Of a stretch of DNA of 64,000 nucleotides, positions 19,527 through 27,264 are shown one piece after another. Under the pieces are notes generated by a model. That model was not told the origin of the DNA, made no database searches, and worked only from the letters and a program-made list of their open reading frames with translations. How positions within the stretch are numbered: the stretch's first letter is position 1; each line of letters opens with the position of its first letter. The position numbers and the translations under genes were made by a program. The stretch is from Nitrospirales bacterium (GTDB lineage Bacteria > Nitrospirota > Nitrospiria > Nitrospirales > UBA8639): NCBI GenBank assembly GCA_031315865.1, contig JALDRJ010000002.1, positions 951,147 through 1,015,146 of the forward strand. The letters run 5' to 3'.

Positions 19527-21167
19527 ATGTCAGACACCATCGGTACTTTCCTCCTCACCCGTTTACATCAACTCGGGCTCAACCACATATTCGGGATCCC
19601 GGGGGACTATGTCCTGACGTTGTACAAACTGCTGGACGAATCTCCCATTCGGCATATTGGCACGACACGTGAAGATTGCGCTGGATTTGCTGCTGATGCG
19701 TATGCCCGAATCAAAGGAATCGGTGGAATTTGCGTCACCTACTGTGTCGGTGGACTGAACATCGTGAATGCCGTCGCGTGCGCGTATGCCGAGCGGTCAC
19801 CCGTAGTGGTGCTCTCTGGATCGCCTGGTGTGGCCGAGCGAAGTCAAAATCCTTTTCTCCACCACATGGTGCGAGATCACACCACGCAACGAGAAGTCTT
19901 TGACAAAATCACGGTCGCCTCAGTCATTCTTGATGATCCCCTCACTGCCGAACGTGAAATCGATAGAGCCCTGGCAGCCTTACGACGTTATAAGCGTCCG
20001 ATCTATTTGGAAATTCCTCGCGATAAGGTCCTGACTCCTATCGAAGTGGAATCATCGACGCTGCCACAAGAAACCGAATGTTCCAGTGATCCCACAGCCG
20101 TGAAAGAAGCCGTCGCAGAGGTTCGGACCATTCTTGCGAACTCTGAACGACCCGTGCTGTTAGCTGGTGCAGAAATCTATCGGTACGGACTTCAGGATGA
20201 CTTACGGCATCTGGTTGAACGGATGAATACGCCATTCGCCACGACCCTCCTCGGAAAGTCCGTGATACAAGAAGACCACCCCCTGTATATTGGAGTCTAT
20301 GGGGGATTGGTGGGTCGAGAAGAAGTTCTGACATTCGTCGACAACGCCGACTGCCTCATGACGCTGGGAACCGTCTTTACAGACATCGATGATGTGAAGG
20401 TGCATACCCGGCTCTTGGCTTCGGGACGAACGATTCATGCGACCGCCGATGCGATTACCATCAAACATCATCGCTATGATGGCGTGCGATTTGAAGACTT
20501 TGTCCGGGCATTGACCGCTGCGCCTTTGCCATCGTTTCCATCCCAACAACTCCCGAAGCACGATCCCTTTTTATTCGAAGCCTCACCGCCATCAACACCC
20601 GTGACATTACACAGTCTCTTTGGCCATCTCGACAGTCAACTAACCGACGAATCCATGGTCATCGCCGACATCGGTGAATCCCTTTTTGCGTCAGCCGATA
20701 TACATGTGCATGAAAGTGCGAGATTTCTCTCACCAGCCTATTACACATCGATGGGCTTCAGCGTGCCCGCCGCGCTGGGCGCAGGCTTTGCCGATCCATC
20801 AAAACGGATCATCGTCCTGGTCGGAGATGGCGCGTTTCAAATGACCGGAACTGAGCTTGCCACATGCTTCCGGTATGGACAAACGCCAATCGTCATCGTC
20901 CTGAACAATCGTGGATATACGACAGAACGAGAAATCCTCGACGGCCCGTTTAACGATATTCACGAATGGCAGTATGAAAAAATCTGTACCTTGATGGGCG
21001 GGGGAGTGGGCATGGTCGTCCGTACATTTGGCGAATTGGTGGAGAATCTAAAAACAGCCATGACCGATGTGAATAATATCTATGTATTGAATGTTCTGCT
21101 TGAACCTAAAGACCGTTCTACGGCGATGACGAGGGTCGCTCAGCGACTGGCTAAGCGGCTCAATTGA
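19527..21167 (+). CDS. Thiamine-diphosphate 2-oxoacid decarboxylase (pyruvate/indolepyruvate type)
   Basis: A 546-residue enzyme of the PDC/IPDC family, which decarboxylates a 2-oxoacid to an aldehyde. The conserved N-terminal glutamate is in TTREDCAGFAADAYAR, the adjacent histidine pair in NPFLHHMVRDH, and the ThDP-binding motif runs from GDGAF to LNNRGYTTE. Substrate range (pyruvate, phenylpyruvate, indolepyruvate) cannot be read reliably. No alcohol or aldehyde dehydrogenase gene is next to it. In a nitrite oxidiser this could serve fermentative survival or amino acid catabolism. Confidence 0.9.
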   Translation: MSDTIGTFLLTRLHQLGLNHIFGIPGDYVLTLYKLLDESPIRHIGTTREDCAGFAADAYARIKGIGGICVTYCVGGLNIVNAVACAYAERSPVVVLSGSPGVAERSQNPFLHHMVRDHTTQREVFDKITVASVILDDPLTAEREIDRALAALRRYKRPIYLEIPRDKVLTPIEVESSTLPQETECSSDPTAVKEAVAEVRTILANSERPVLLAGAEIYRYGLQDDLRHLVERMNTPFATTLLGKSVIQEDHPLYIGVYGGLVGREEVLTFVDNADCLMTLGTVFTDIDDVKVHTRLLASGRTIHATADAITIKHHRYDGVRFEDFVRALTAAPLPSFPSQQLPKHDPFLFEASPPSTPVTLHSLFGHLDSQLTDESMVIADIGESLFASADIHVHESARFLSPAYYTSMGFSVPAALGAGFADPSKRIIVLVGDGAFQMTGTELATCFRYGQTPIVIVLNNRGYTTEREILDGPFNDIHEWQYEKICTLMGGGVGMVVRTFGELVENLKTAMTDVNNIYVLNVLLEPKDRSTAMTRVAQRLAKRLN

Positions 21168-21288
21168 CATGGACGCTGTGGCAGAACGTCACTTGCGTAT
21201 CTTCCGTAGTTGACGTATAAAAATCGCTTAAAGCTTAATACCCTGACTCTTTTTCTCAAGCGAATGAATGTGGGAATGACCTCGGATT

Positions 21289-21939
21289 ATGATCATTTCG
21301 CTTTCTGAATTCGATCCAACGACATTTTCCTTTCACGACGATCCAGTGCTCGTTGTAGAAAATTTTTGGAATGCAGAGGAAAGAAGCCGCTTTCGAAAAG
21401 CCATGGAACAATCAACATGGACGGCCCTGGCTGAAATGCCGCCTGTGGCCGCCGCCTTCAAGGATTGTGGCAACTGGCTTAAGAGCGAAATCGGACCGGA
21501 AGAGGGCAACTATTTCATGAGCCGGGTAGGGCTCTCCTGTATCGCTGAATACGTCGAGTCATTCCCGAACATCAAAAGCCGCCATATCAACTTCAATTAT
21601 TACTCCTACGGAGTCGGCGATTGCCTCTCGACGCACGATGACACAGACGAGGCCTACGCCTATGCCGAAGGGAAGACACCACCCACGAGGCGCTTGGCCT
21701 TGGCGACGTACTTCCATGAACGGTGGGAATCTGATTGGGGAGGAGAGTTAATCATTTACCGGGAAAAACCGGACTTTCAAGAAACCCATCAATTAGAAGT
21801 CGTTCAATGTATTCCTCCCATGCCAGGCTCCCTGGCTGTTTTTTCCGTTCCACGTCACCATCGCGTCTGCCGTGTCGATCCGCTCGCAGGCAACCACACA
21901 CGCCTCTCCATCGCCGGCTGGTTCATGACTGCCTCCTAG
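21289..21939 (+). CDS. 2-oxoglutarate/Fe(II)-dependent oxygenase-like protein
   Basis: A 216-residue protein with the double-stranded beta-helix iron motif: HDD in GDCLSTHDDTDEAY gives the H-x-D pair, and a distal histidine with a nearby arginine occurs in FSVPRHHRVCRVDP and NHTRLSIAGWF. The GGELIIY strand matches prolyl-4-hydroxylase-type relatives. It probably hydroxylates a protein or small metabolite, substrate unknown. It stands alone, 120 bases after the decarboxylase gene on the same strand. Confidence 0.78.
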   Translation: MIISLSEFDPTTFSFHDDPVLVVENFWNAEERSRFRKAMEQSTWTALAEMPPVAAAFKDCGNWLKSEIGPEEGNYFMSRVGLSCIAEYVESFPNIKSRHINFNYYSYGVGDCLSTHDDTDEAYAYAEGKTPPTRRLALATYFHERWESDWGGELIIYREKPDFQETHQLEVVQCIPPMPGSLAVFSVPRHHRVCRVDPLAGNHTRLSIAGWFMTAS

Positions 21940-22285
21940 ACACCTGTAACTTTTAATACGCCAACCAAATCTATACCTGAAAATTAACTCTGTGGGCTCG
22001 TGAACTAGGTTCCCGCATGGGGCTTCATTACCTACCTCCATTAATCAACTACTTCGAAAGTATTCCAAGCAGCTCGCAGGATACTGGAAGTCAGTAACTG
22101 GGCCAATATTAGGAAAAGTAGTCTGCAATCACAGGCGTATTAGAAGGACACCTCTATTCACCTGCTGTGCATGTTTTTCATCCACGTGCCCATAATTCTT
22201 GCTCATTGACAAAGCTTTTAATCTCTCGCATAGTCTTAAACCAAACCCCTTCTTCGATCGGCTTTTGGCAGTTTCATGTATTCAG
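21940..22285. other. Intergenic region at the edge of an AT-rich accessory stretch
   Basis: About 345 bases. Base composition shifts towards AT from about 22.2 kb onward and stays so through the next genes. No mobile-element ends, tRNA or integrase gene is seen that would define the border. Confidence 0.4.
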
Positions 22286-23014
22286 ATGATAAAAACTGTG
22301 AGAATGAGATTAAAAGATATAATTGAGAGGGATGATACGACGGCGGGTCGGGTTTTCGATTTACTCGTCCAATTTTTAATAGTTGTCTCAATAGTTACAT
22401 TTTCTATTGAAACGTTACCAAATTTGGGGAAGAACACGAGGGAATTATTGTCAGCTTTAGAGACACTCATCGTTGCTATTTTCACCGCAGAATATTTTCT
22501 CAGAATTTACGTTGCGGATAAGAAAAGAGACTATATCTTAAGTTGCTATGGAATTGTTGATTTCATCGCAATTATTCCTTTTTATCTATCTCTTGGGACA
22601 GACCTAAGGTCAGTAAGAATCTTACGCATGTTGCGTCTTTTCAGAGTATTTAAGTTGGGTAGATACAACGCCGCGATGCAAAGATTTTACAAGGCGTTCT
22701 TAATGGCAAAGGAAGAAATGCTTTTATTTGGAGTCGTGACATTAATGTTGCTATACCTAGCGGCTATTGGGATTTATTACTTCGAGAATGAAGCACAACC
22801 TGAAAAATTTAATAGTATTTTTCACAGCATTTGGTGGGCTGTTGCCACACTTACGACAGTAGGCTACGGTGATATTTACCCCATAACAGCGGGAGGGAGG
22901 ACATTTACATTTATCATTCTTATGATCGGGCTAGGAATAGTGGCAATACCAGCCGGCCTTCTGGCCTCCGCTCTATCAAAAGTACGGACAGATGACTATG
23001 AAGAGGGTAAATGA
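22286..23014 (+). CDS. Voltage-gated-type potassium channel
   Basis: A six-segment K+ channel subunit of about 242 residues. The S4 voltage sensor is visible as regularly spaced arginines in RSVRILRMLRLFRVFKLGRY, and the pore carries the selectivity filter TTVGYGD. The final helix with GLGIVAIPAGLL is the gating helix. A longer frame from 22199 is open, but ATG 22286 (or 22304) sits just before the first cytoplasmic helix. The gene is AT-rich relative to its surroundings, which suggests acquisition. Its stop overlaps the next start in ATGA. Confidence 0.9.
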   Translation: MIKTVRMRLKDIIERDDTTAGRVFDLLVQFLIVVSIVTFSIETLPNLGKNTRELLSALETLIVAIFTAEYFLRIYVADKKRDYILSCYGIVDFIAIIPFYLSLGTDLRSVRILRMLRLFRVFKLGRYNAAMQRFYKAFLMAKEEMLLFGVVTLMLLYLAAIGIYYFENEAQPEKFNSIFHSIWWAVATLTTVGYGDIYPITAGGRTFTFIILMIGLGIVAIPAGLLASALSKVRTDDYEEGK

Positions 23015-23196
23015 AAGGTGAATGCAAATACTGTAGGCAGCAGGCAGGCTTTCTCCGCAAAAAACATAGTAATTGCCATAAAAAACATCTAGAGGGTAAA
23101 AATTGGTCATTTCCATATTTTTACTTGGCAATTACTCCCAATCAAAGCGATGTCCCGTCAACCAAACTATCTCAAAGACAGTATTTCCAACGGTAA
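23011..23196 (+). pseudogene. Truncated TerB-type N-terminal finger fragment
   Basis: The frame begins with ATG overlapping the channel stop. Its first 30 residues (CKYCRQQAGFLRKKH then NCHKKHLEG) resemble the cysteine/histidine module that precedes TerB domains in some proteins. After that the sequence is unrelated and stops at 61 residues, so the TerB domain itself is missing. It is more likely a broken remnant translationally coupled to the channel than a working protein, although a small stand-alone finger cannot be excluded. Confidence 0.5.
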
Positions 23197-23515
23197 TCCA
23201 CGAGAGCAAGCTTTGATCCGCCGTTGGTGGGCTGAAGAACAGGGCTCAAAAGGACTTCTTGTCTGGGAATATTACATAGATGGCAGATATGCTGACTGTC
23301 TTTGGTTTCTCGACGACATACGAGATGGGCAGGAAGCTTCGGGGAAACAGTCCTCTGGAACATTTCCGTTAACAGGCCGACGTATTGTGCTATGTGAAGC
23401 AAAGCACGATCTCAATCCTGAAGTTATAGGCCAAGCTCTCGTCTATTCAAGATTTGCCATAGCCGCAGGTGGACATTTGGAGAAGACCATCATATTTTCT
23501 GAAACCGCATCTTAA
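23150..23515 (+). CDS. PD-(D/E)XK nuclease-like protein
   Basis: A 121-residue protein. The segment DGRYADCLWFL followed by IVLCEAKHDLNPEVIGQALVY fits the aspartate, then E-x-K, layout of the PD-(D/E)XK nuclease fold, with a downstream glutamine-containing helix typical of this superfamily. It overlaps the end of the preceding fragment by 47 bases in another frame. Nuclease activity is inferred from motif order only. A uracil-glycosylase-like gene follows 55 bases later, which suggests a joint role on DNA. Confidence 0.6.
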   Translation: MSRQPNYLKDSISNGNPREQALIRRWWAEEQGSKGLLVWEYYIDGRYADCLWFLDDIRDGQEASGKQSSGTFPLTGRRIVLCEAKHDLNPEVIGQALVYSRFAIAAGGHLEKTIIFSETAS

Positions 23516-23570
23516 CCTATTCCCCAGACATTTCATCTTTGTGACATTTTCTCCAGTCGGTTAATCAACA

Positions 23571-24293
23571 ATGCCTGAAAATTTGAACACAGCTTTCGAA
23601 CAATTTCTCTCAGACATTGAGCGGGCTTATGAGCAATTGGGGCACACCCTGGGCTGGCGGTTCTTGAATGTTTCTCGAAATGTGCTTCATCAAGATCCAC
23701 CCATTGCGCTCATCACACTCAATCCCGGGGGAAGGACAATTCCACACGACCATCCACCTGCAAGTTGCGAGTCGGGATGTTCCTATATTGTGGAAAGTTG
23801 GAACGAGAAACGTCCAGGCCACAGCCCATTGCAAGTTCAAGTGCAGCGGCTGTTTTCAAAAATCTCCGAGCATTCCGCATTAGAAAGTTGTGGGATCGAA
23901 CTCCTTGAACGCACTCTCATAGGATATTTTATTCCATTTCGGTCACCCCGTTTGAAAGATCTCAATAATAGAATGAGTTCCCTGGAATTTGGCAAACAAC
24001 TCTGGATGAAGGTTTTCTCGTTGGTGCATCCGAAGCTCACTATCTGCATTGACAGGGATACGTTCTCAAATTTATCTACGATGATTCCTCAAGCTTTCAA
24101 CTGCCACGAAATACATCGGCAAGAGATGAATACTGGGTGGGGAAATACCAAGGCAAAGATCGTAGATTATGGAAATCACAGGAATATCAAATTATTGCGG
24201 CTTCCCCATCTGTCCACCTTCAAAGTCTTTTCTCGGCCGCAATGTGAAGGGCCCATGAATCGCATATTGAACTATTCATGCAAGGACCTTTAA
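23571..24293 (+). CDS. Uracil-DNA-glycosylase-like fold protein
   Basis: A 240-residue protein. ALITLNPGG (about residues 46-54) resembles the first active-site strand of the uracil-DNA glycosylase superfamily, and LRLPHLSTFKVFS near the C terminus could correspond to the second motif, where a His-Pro-Ser is normal. The second motif deviates (His-Leu-Ser), so catalytic ability is uncertain. It sits after the PD-(D/E)XK-like gene on the same strand, in an AT-rich accessory stretch. Confidence 0.5.
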   Translation: MPENLNTAFEQFLSDIERAYEQLGHTLGWRFLNVSRNVLHQDPPIALITLNPGGRTIPHDHPPASCESGCSYIVESWNEKRPGHSPLQVQVQRLFSKISEHSALESCGIELLERTLIGYFIPFRSPRLKDLNNRMSSLEFGKQLWMKVFSLVHPKLTICIDRDTFSNLSTMIPQAFNCHEIHRQEMNTGWGNTKAKIVDYGNHRNIKLLRLPHLSTFKVFSRPQCEGPMNRILNYSCKDL

Positions 24294-24312
24294 CCATCCC
24301 CCTGCCGCTAAA

Positions 24313-24453
24313 TAATCGTCTTTTCATCACGGATTGTCCCCTTCTTAATCTCCGCAATGGCTTTTTCAAGCGGCCACTCAAGGATTTCGAGCACTTCTCC
24401 GATATCAAGCTGCTATTGTCCTATCTGTAGGTCCGTTACCTGATAAATGCGTA
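24313..24453 (-). pseudogene. Decayed C-terminal fragment of a Nudix ADP-ribose pyrophosphatase
   Basis: Read on the minus strand this stretch encodes VLEILEWPLEKAIAEIKK and flanking residues, nearly the same as the C terminus of the intact Nudix protein at 25131-25640, codon for codon. It is broken by an in-frame TAG where the intact copy has glutamine and by an early stop after KTII. The DNA match by eye is about 75-80 percent, so it is an old copy. Together with the intact gene it brackets the toxin-antitoxin operon. Confidence 0.8.
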
Positions 24454-24494
24454 ATTTTCATCCCTGTGGTCCATAAGTTGAGACATAAAACAAT

Positions 24495-24515
24495 TCTGGC
24501 TATAATTTAGCCAGA
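24495..24515. promoter_or_regulatory. Inverted repeat operator over the -10 box of the toxin-antitoxin operon
   Basis: Arms TCTGGCTA (24495-24502) and TAGCCAGA (24508-24515) are perfect inverted repeats around a five-base spacer. The hexamer TATAAT at 24501-24506, a consensus -10 box, lies inside it, and the toxin GTG begins at 24516. This suits autorepression by an antitoxin dimer. With the -10 so near the start codon the message would be leaderless or nearly so. Confidence 0.6.
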
Positions 24516-24809
24516 GTGAATTACGAAATTATTTTGGCTCAGGAAGCGGTTGAAGATTTACACAAACTGACAGCATTCCGGCGAAAGATTATCAGGGAGG
24601 CACTTGAAACGCATTTGCGGAATGAGCCAACGAAGGTCAGTCGTAGTCGAGTTAAACGACTTCGCGGGATTTCCAAGCCGCAATATCGACTAAGAGTCGA
24701 TGATACACGTGTCTTCTATGATGTCTCTGGTTCAACTGTTGAAATATTGGCGATCGTATCTAAATCGGAGGCAAACTCATGGCTAGCCCGATTCGGAAGT
24801 CACGGATAA
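24516..24809 (+). CDS. RelE/ParE-family toxin
   Basis: A 97-residue small basic protein with the RelE-fold pattern: an early strand and helix (EIILAQEAVEDLHKL), a basic middle region, then the paired strands YRLRVDDTRVFYDV and EILAIVSK. Arg residues near RLR and TRVFY fit the mRNA-interferase or gyrase-inhibitor group; which one is not clear. It begins with GTG and precedes the antitoxin, overlapping it by 31 bases. The toxin-first order resembles HigBA more than canonical RelBE. Confidence 0.85.
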   Translation: MNYEIILAQEAVEDLHKLTAFRRKIIREALETHLRNEPTKVSRSRVKRLRGISKPQYRLRVDDTRVFYDVSGSTVEILAIVSKSEANSWLARFGSHG

Positions 24810-25048
24810 AGGAAGTTCCCTTGTCTGAGGTAAAGGACGATTTGTCACGTCTGCTCCGGGAGGCAGAAAAGCAAGAAATCGTCATTACTCGTCATGGCAA
24901 ACCGGCTGGAGTGTTAATCGGCTTCGAATCCGAAGATGATTGGTTTGATTACCGGCTTGAAAATGATCCACGATTTCTTCAGCGAGTGCAGACCGCACGA
25001 AAAAGCTTACGTGCTGGACACGGAGTCAAACTCGAGCATCTCAAGTGA
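24779..25048 (+). CDS. Phd/YefM-family antitoxin
   Basis: An 89-residue protein whose N-terminal half has the Phd/YefM pattern: PLSEVKDDLSRLLREAEK then IVITRHGKPAGVLIGF, the strand-turn-strand of the DNA-binding dimer. The C-terminal tail would neutralise the overlapping upstream toxin. The 31-base overlap implies coupled translation. The inverted repeat at 24495-24515 is the likely operator. Confidence 0.88.
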   Translation: MASPIRKSRIKEVPLSEVKDDLSRLLREAEKQEIVITRHGKPAGVLIGFESEDDWFDYRLENDPRFLQRVQTARKSLRAGHGVKLEHLK

Positions 25049-25130
25049 CCGTGTTTGACGACGACCTGCTTTCACCTTCGCCGTCAGAAAATGTCGTAGC
25101 GCGGCTAAGCGAGTCTTTCATTGATTTTTG

Positions 25131-25640
25131 TTAGAAAGCTAAAAACACCATCTGCAACCCGATGATCGTCTTCGCATCGCGAATCGTTCCATTTTTAATC
25201 TCCGCAATGGCTTTCTCAAGGGGCCAGTCCAATATCTCGAGCACTTCGTCCTGATCCAATTGCTGTTGCCCGATCTCTAAGTCCGTGGCCTTATAGATAT
25301 GGATGACTTCGTCGGTGAATCCCGGCGCGGTAAAAATGCTCGTCAACAGCTCCAGGTTTCCTGGACGATACCCAATTTCTTCCTCGAGCTCACGAAACGC
25401 GCAATCGCGGGGATCTTCCCCGGCATTCAATTTTCCCGCCGGTATTTCATAGATAAATCCGTCTGCCGCATGTCTGAACTGCCGAATCAGTATGACATGC
25501 CCATCGTCCTTGATTGGCACAATCGCCGATGCGCCGGGATGGCGGATCATTTCTAAATCTGCCGTCGTTCCATTGGGAAGGGTGACGGTATCGACGTTGT
25601 AGGTAAGGAATTTTCCCGTATGGATGTGTTTCACGCTCAT
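25131..25640 (-). CDS. nudF: Nudix hydrolase, ADP-ribose pyrophosphatase-like
   Basis: A 169-residue enzyme with a full Nudix box, GEDPRDCAFRELEEEIG, in which the REXXEE core binds Mg2+. The following PGFTDEVIHIYKA strand is typical of ADP-ribose pyrophosphatases, which split ADP-ribose to AMP and ribose 5-phosphate. It lies 21 bases downstream of gcvT on the same strand and may be cotranscribed. A degenerate copy of its C terminus lies at 24313-24453. The symbol is by family resemblance. Confidence 0.88.
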   Translation of the reverse strand: MSVKHIHTGKFLTYNVDTVTLPNGTTADLEMIRHPGASAIVPIKDDGHVILIRQFRHAADGFIYEIPAGKLNAGEDPRDCAFRELEEEIGYRPGNLELLTSIFTAPGFTDEVIHIYKATDLEIGQQQLDQDEVLEILDWPLEKAIAEIKNGTIRDAKTIIGLQMVFLAF

Positions 25641-25661
25641 GGGCCGAAAAGATTAAAAGGA

Positions 25662-26765
25662 TTAATTGGAAGGTGTTCGTTTATAAAAAGGGAGTTTGAC
25701 GACGACCGCCGGAACCTTCTTGCCACGTATGTGAATGTCAAACCGCGTACCCTCTGCCGAATGCTGTGGCGTGACATACCCTAGGCCAATGCCTTTCTGA
25801 AGAATCGGCGACAAATTTCCACTGGTGACCTGTCCGATTTGTTCATGTTCCACAAAGATCCCCATATCATGCCGTGGGACGGCTTTTTCGAGCAGCTCGA
25901 ACGCGACAAGACGTTTGGCCGGACCATCGTGTTTTTGCTGTTTGAGCACATCTGAACCAATAAATACTGGCTTTTCAAATCCAACAACCCATTCGGCACC
26001 CGCTTCCACCGGCGTGGTTTCTTCTGTCAGGTCGTTGCCGTATAGAAAGTAGCCCATATCGAGTCGCAAGAGGTCGCGCGCGCCAAGGCCTGCGGGCTTT
26101 AACCCATGTGACGCGCCAACTTCCATGATACGTTTCCACAAATCGACAGCTCGTTCCGCCGAGAGATAGAGCTCATACCCTAACTCGCCGGTATAGCCCG
26201 TCCTTGTGATCAGGACATTCCCATCGAAGATTCTGGCGTCCAAGCACCAGCGCGGCTTGAGGCTGTCGAGTGAGTCGTCATTCAAAAGCTCACCTAATAT
26301 TGTTTTTGACGACGGGCCTTGCAAGGCCAATTGCGCCATGTGAGCAGAACAGTCCTGAAGATTAAAGGCACTGGGCCTGTTGGCTTTCTGTTCGGATAAC
26401 CATTGGCTGATTTTCTCCCGGTTCGACGCATTCACACACAGAAGATAGGTATCCGAACCCGTGCGATACACAAAGACATCGTCTTTGATCCCACCGGAAG
26501 GATTACACACCATCGAATACTGCGCCTGCCTCACCGCCAGTTTACTCACATCATTCGTCGTTACGAATTGAAGAAACTCGAGAGCTCCTTTTCCCGAGAA
26601 CTGCAAGCGCCCCATATGACTCACATCGAATAGCCCGGCTTGCCCCCGTATGGCATGATACTCGTCGATCACTCCTGAGTATTGGAGCGGCATTGACCAA
26701 CCGGCGAAGTCCACCAATTTGGCGCCGCACGACTGATGCGTTTCGTAGAGCGGAGTTTTATTCAT
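25662..26765 (-). CDS. gcvT: Aminomethyltransferase, T protein of the glycine cleavage system
   Basis: A 367-residue T protein that moves the methylene group from aminomethyl-lipoyl GcvH to tetrahydrofolate, freeing ammonia. Family landmarks are LYETHQSCGAKLVDFAGW at the N terminus, GLFDVSHMG, GGIKDDVFVYR and RTGYTGELGYELY. The aspartate in IKDD is the expected catalytic residue. It is the first of a minus-strand run followed by the Nudix gene, and starts 27 bases after the FKBP gene ends. GcvP is 10 kb away on the other strand. Confidence 0.96.
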   Translation of the reverse strand: MNKTPLYETHQSCGAKLVDFAGWSMPLQYSGVIDEYHAIRGQAGLFDVSHMGRLQFSGKGALEFLQFVTTNDVSKLAVRQAQYSMVCNPSGGIKDDVFVYRTGSDTYLLCVNASNREKISQWLSEQKANRPSAFNLQDCSAHMAQLALQGPSSKTILGELLNDDSLDSLKPRWCLDARIFDGNVLITRTGYTGELGYELYLSAERAVDLWKRIMEVGASHGLKPAGLGARDLLRLDMGYFLYGNDLTEETTPVEAGAEWVVGFEKPVFIGSDVLKQQKHDGPAKRLVAFELLEKAVPRHDMGIFVEHEQIGQVTSGNLSPILQKGIGLGYVTPQHSAEGTRFDIHIRGKKVPAVVVKLPFYKRTPSN

Positions 26766-26792
26766 GGATTATGATGGTACACTTCTTTAATC

Positions 26793-27215
26793 CTATCGAA
26801 CTTCGAGTAGCTCCACGTCAAAAACCAGAGTCGCATTGGGCGGGATCACTCCTCCCGCTCCATGTGCGCCGTACCCCAAATCTGGCGGAATGGTCAGCGT
26901 CCGCTTTCCCCCAACTTTCATCCCCGCCACACCTTCATCCCAGCCTTTAATGACGCGCCCGGCACCCAGTGGGAAGGAAAACGGATCATTTCGGTCTTTG
27001 GAACTGTCAAACTTTTTTCCGTCCGTTAACGTACCGGTATAATGGACGACGACTAGATCACCCTTGACCGCTTCTCGCCCGTCACCAACCACCACATCGA
27101 CATACTGTAGACCGGAAGGCGTCGTGATAACTTTCCCTTCTTCAGCCTGAATGACGCCAAAGCTCAGGATTACGAAACTCGCGACACAACACCACATCAA
27201 GCTTGCTTTCAACAT
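26793..27215 (-). CDS. FKBP-type peptidyl-prolyl isomerase, exported
   Basis: A 140-residue protein with a signal peptide (about residues 1-24, ending VIQA) and one FKBP domain. The motif [21 protein letters not shown] and the later [46 protein letters not shown] are classical FKBP strands, with the active-site Tyr, Phe and Trp in place. It should assist protein folding in the periplasm. It is upstream of gcvT in the same orientation, though a functional link is unlikely. Confidence 0.94.
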   Translation of the reverse strand: MLKASLMWCCVASFVILSFGVIQAEEGKVITTPSGLQYVDVVVGDGREAVKGDLVVVHYTGTLTDGKKFDSSKDRNDPFSFPLGAGRVIKGWDEGVAGMKVGGKRTLTIPPDLGYGAHGAGGVIPPNATLVFDVELLEVR

Positions 27216-27264
27216 CGTTTCTCTCCTTTGATTCTAGATCATGTTACACATATGATGTATGGTT

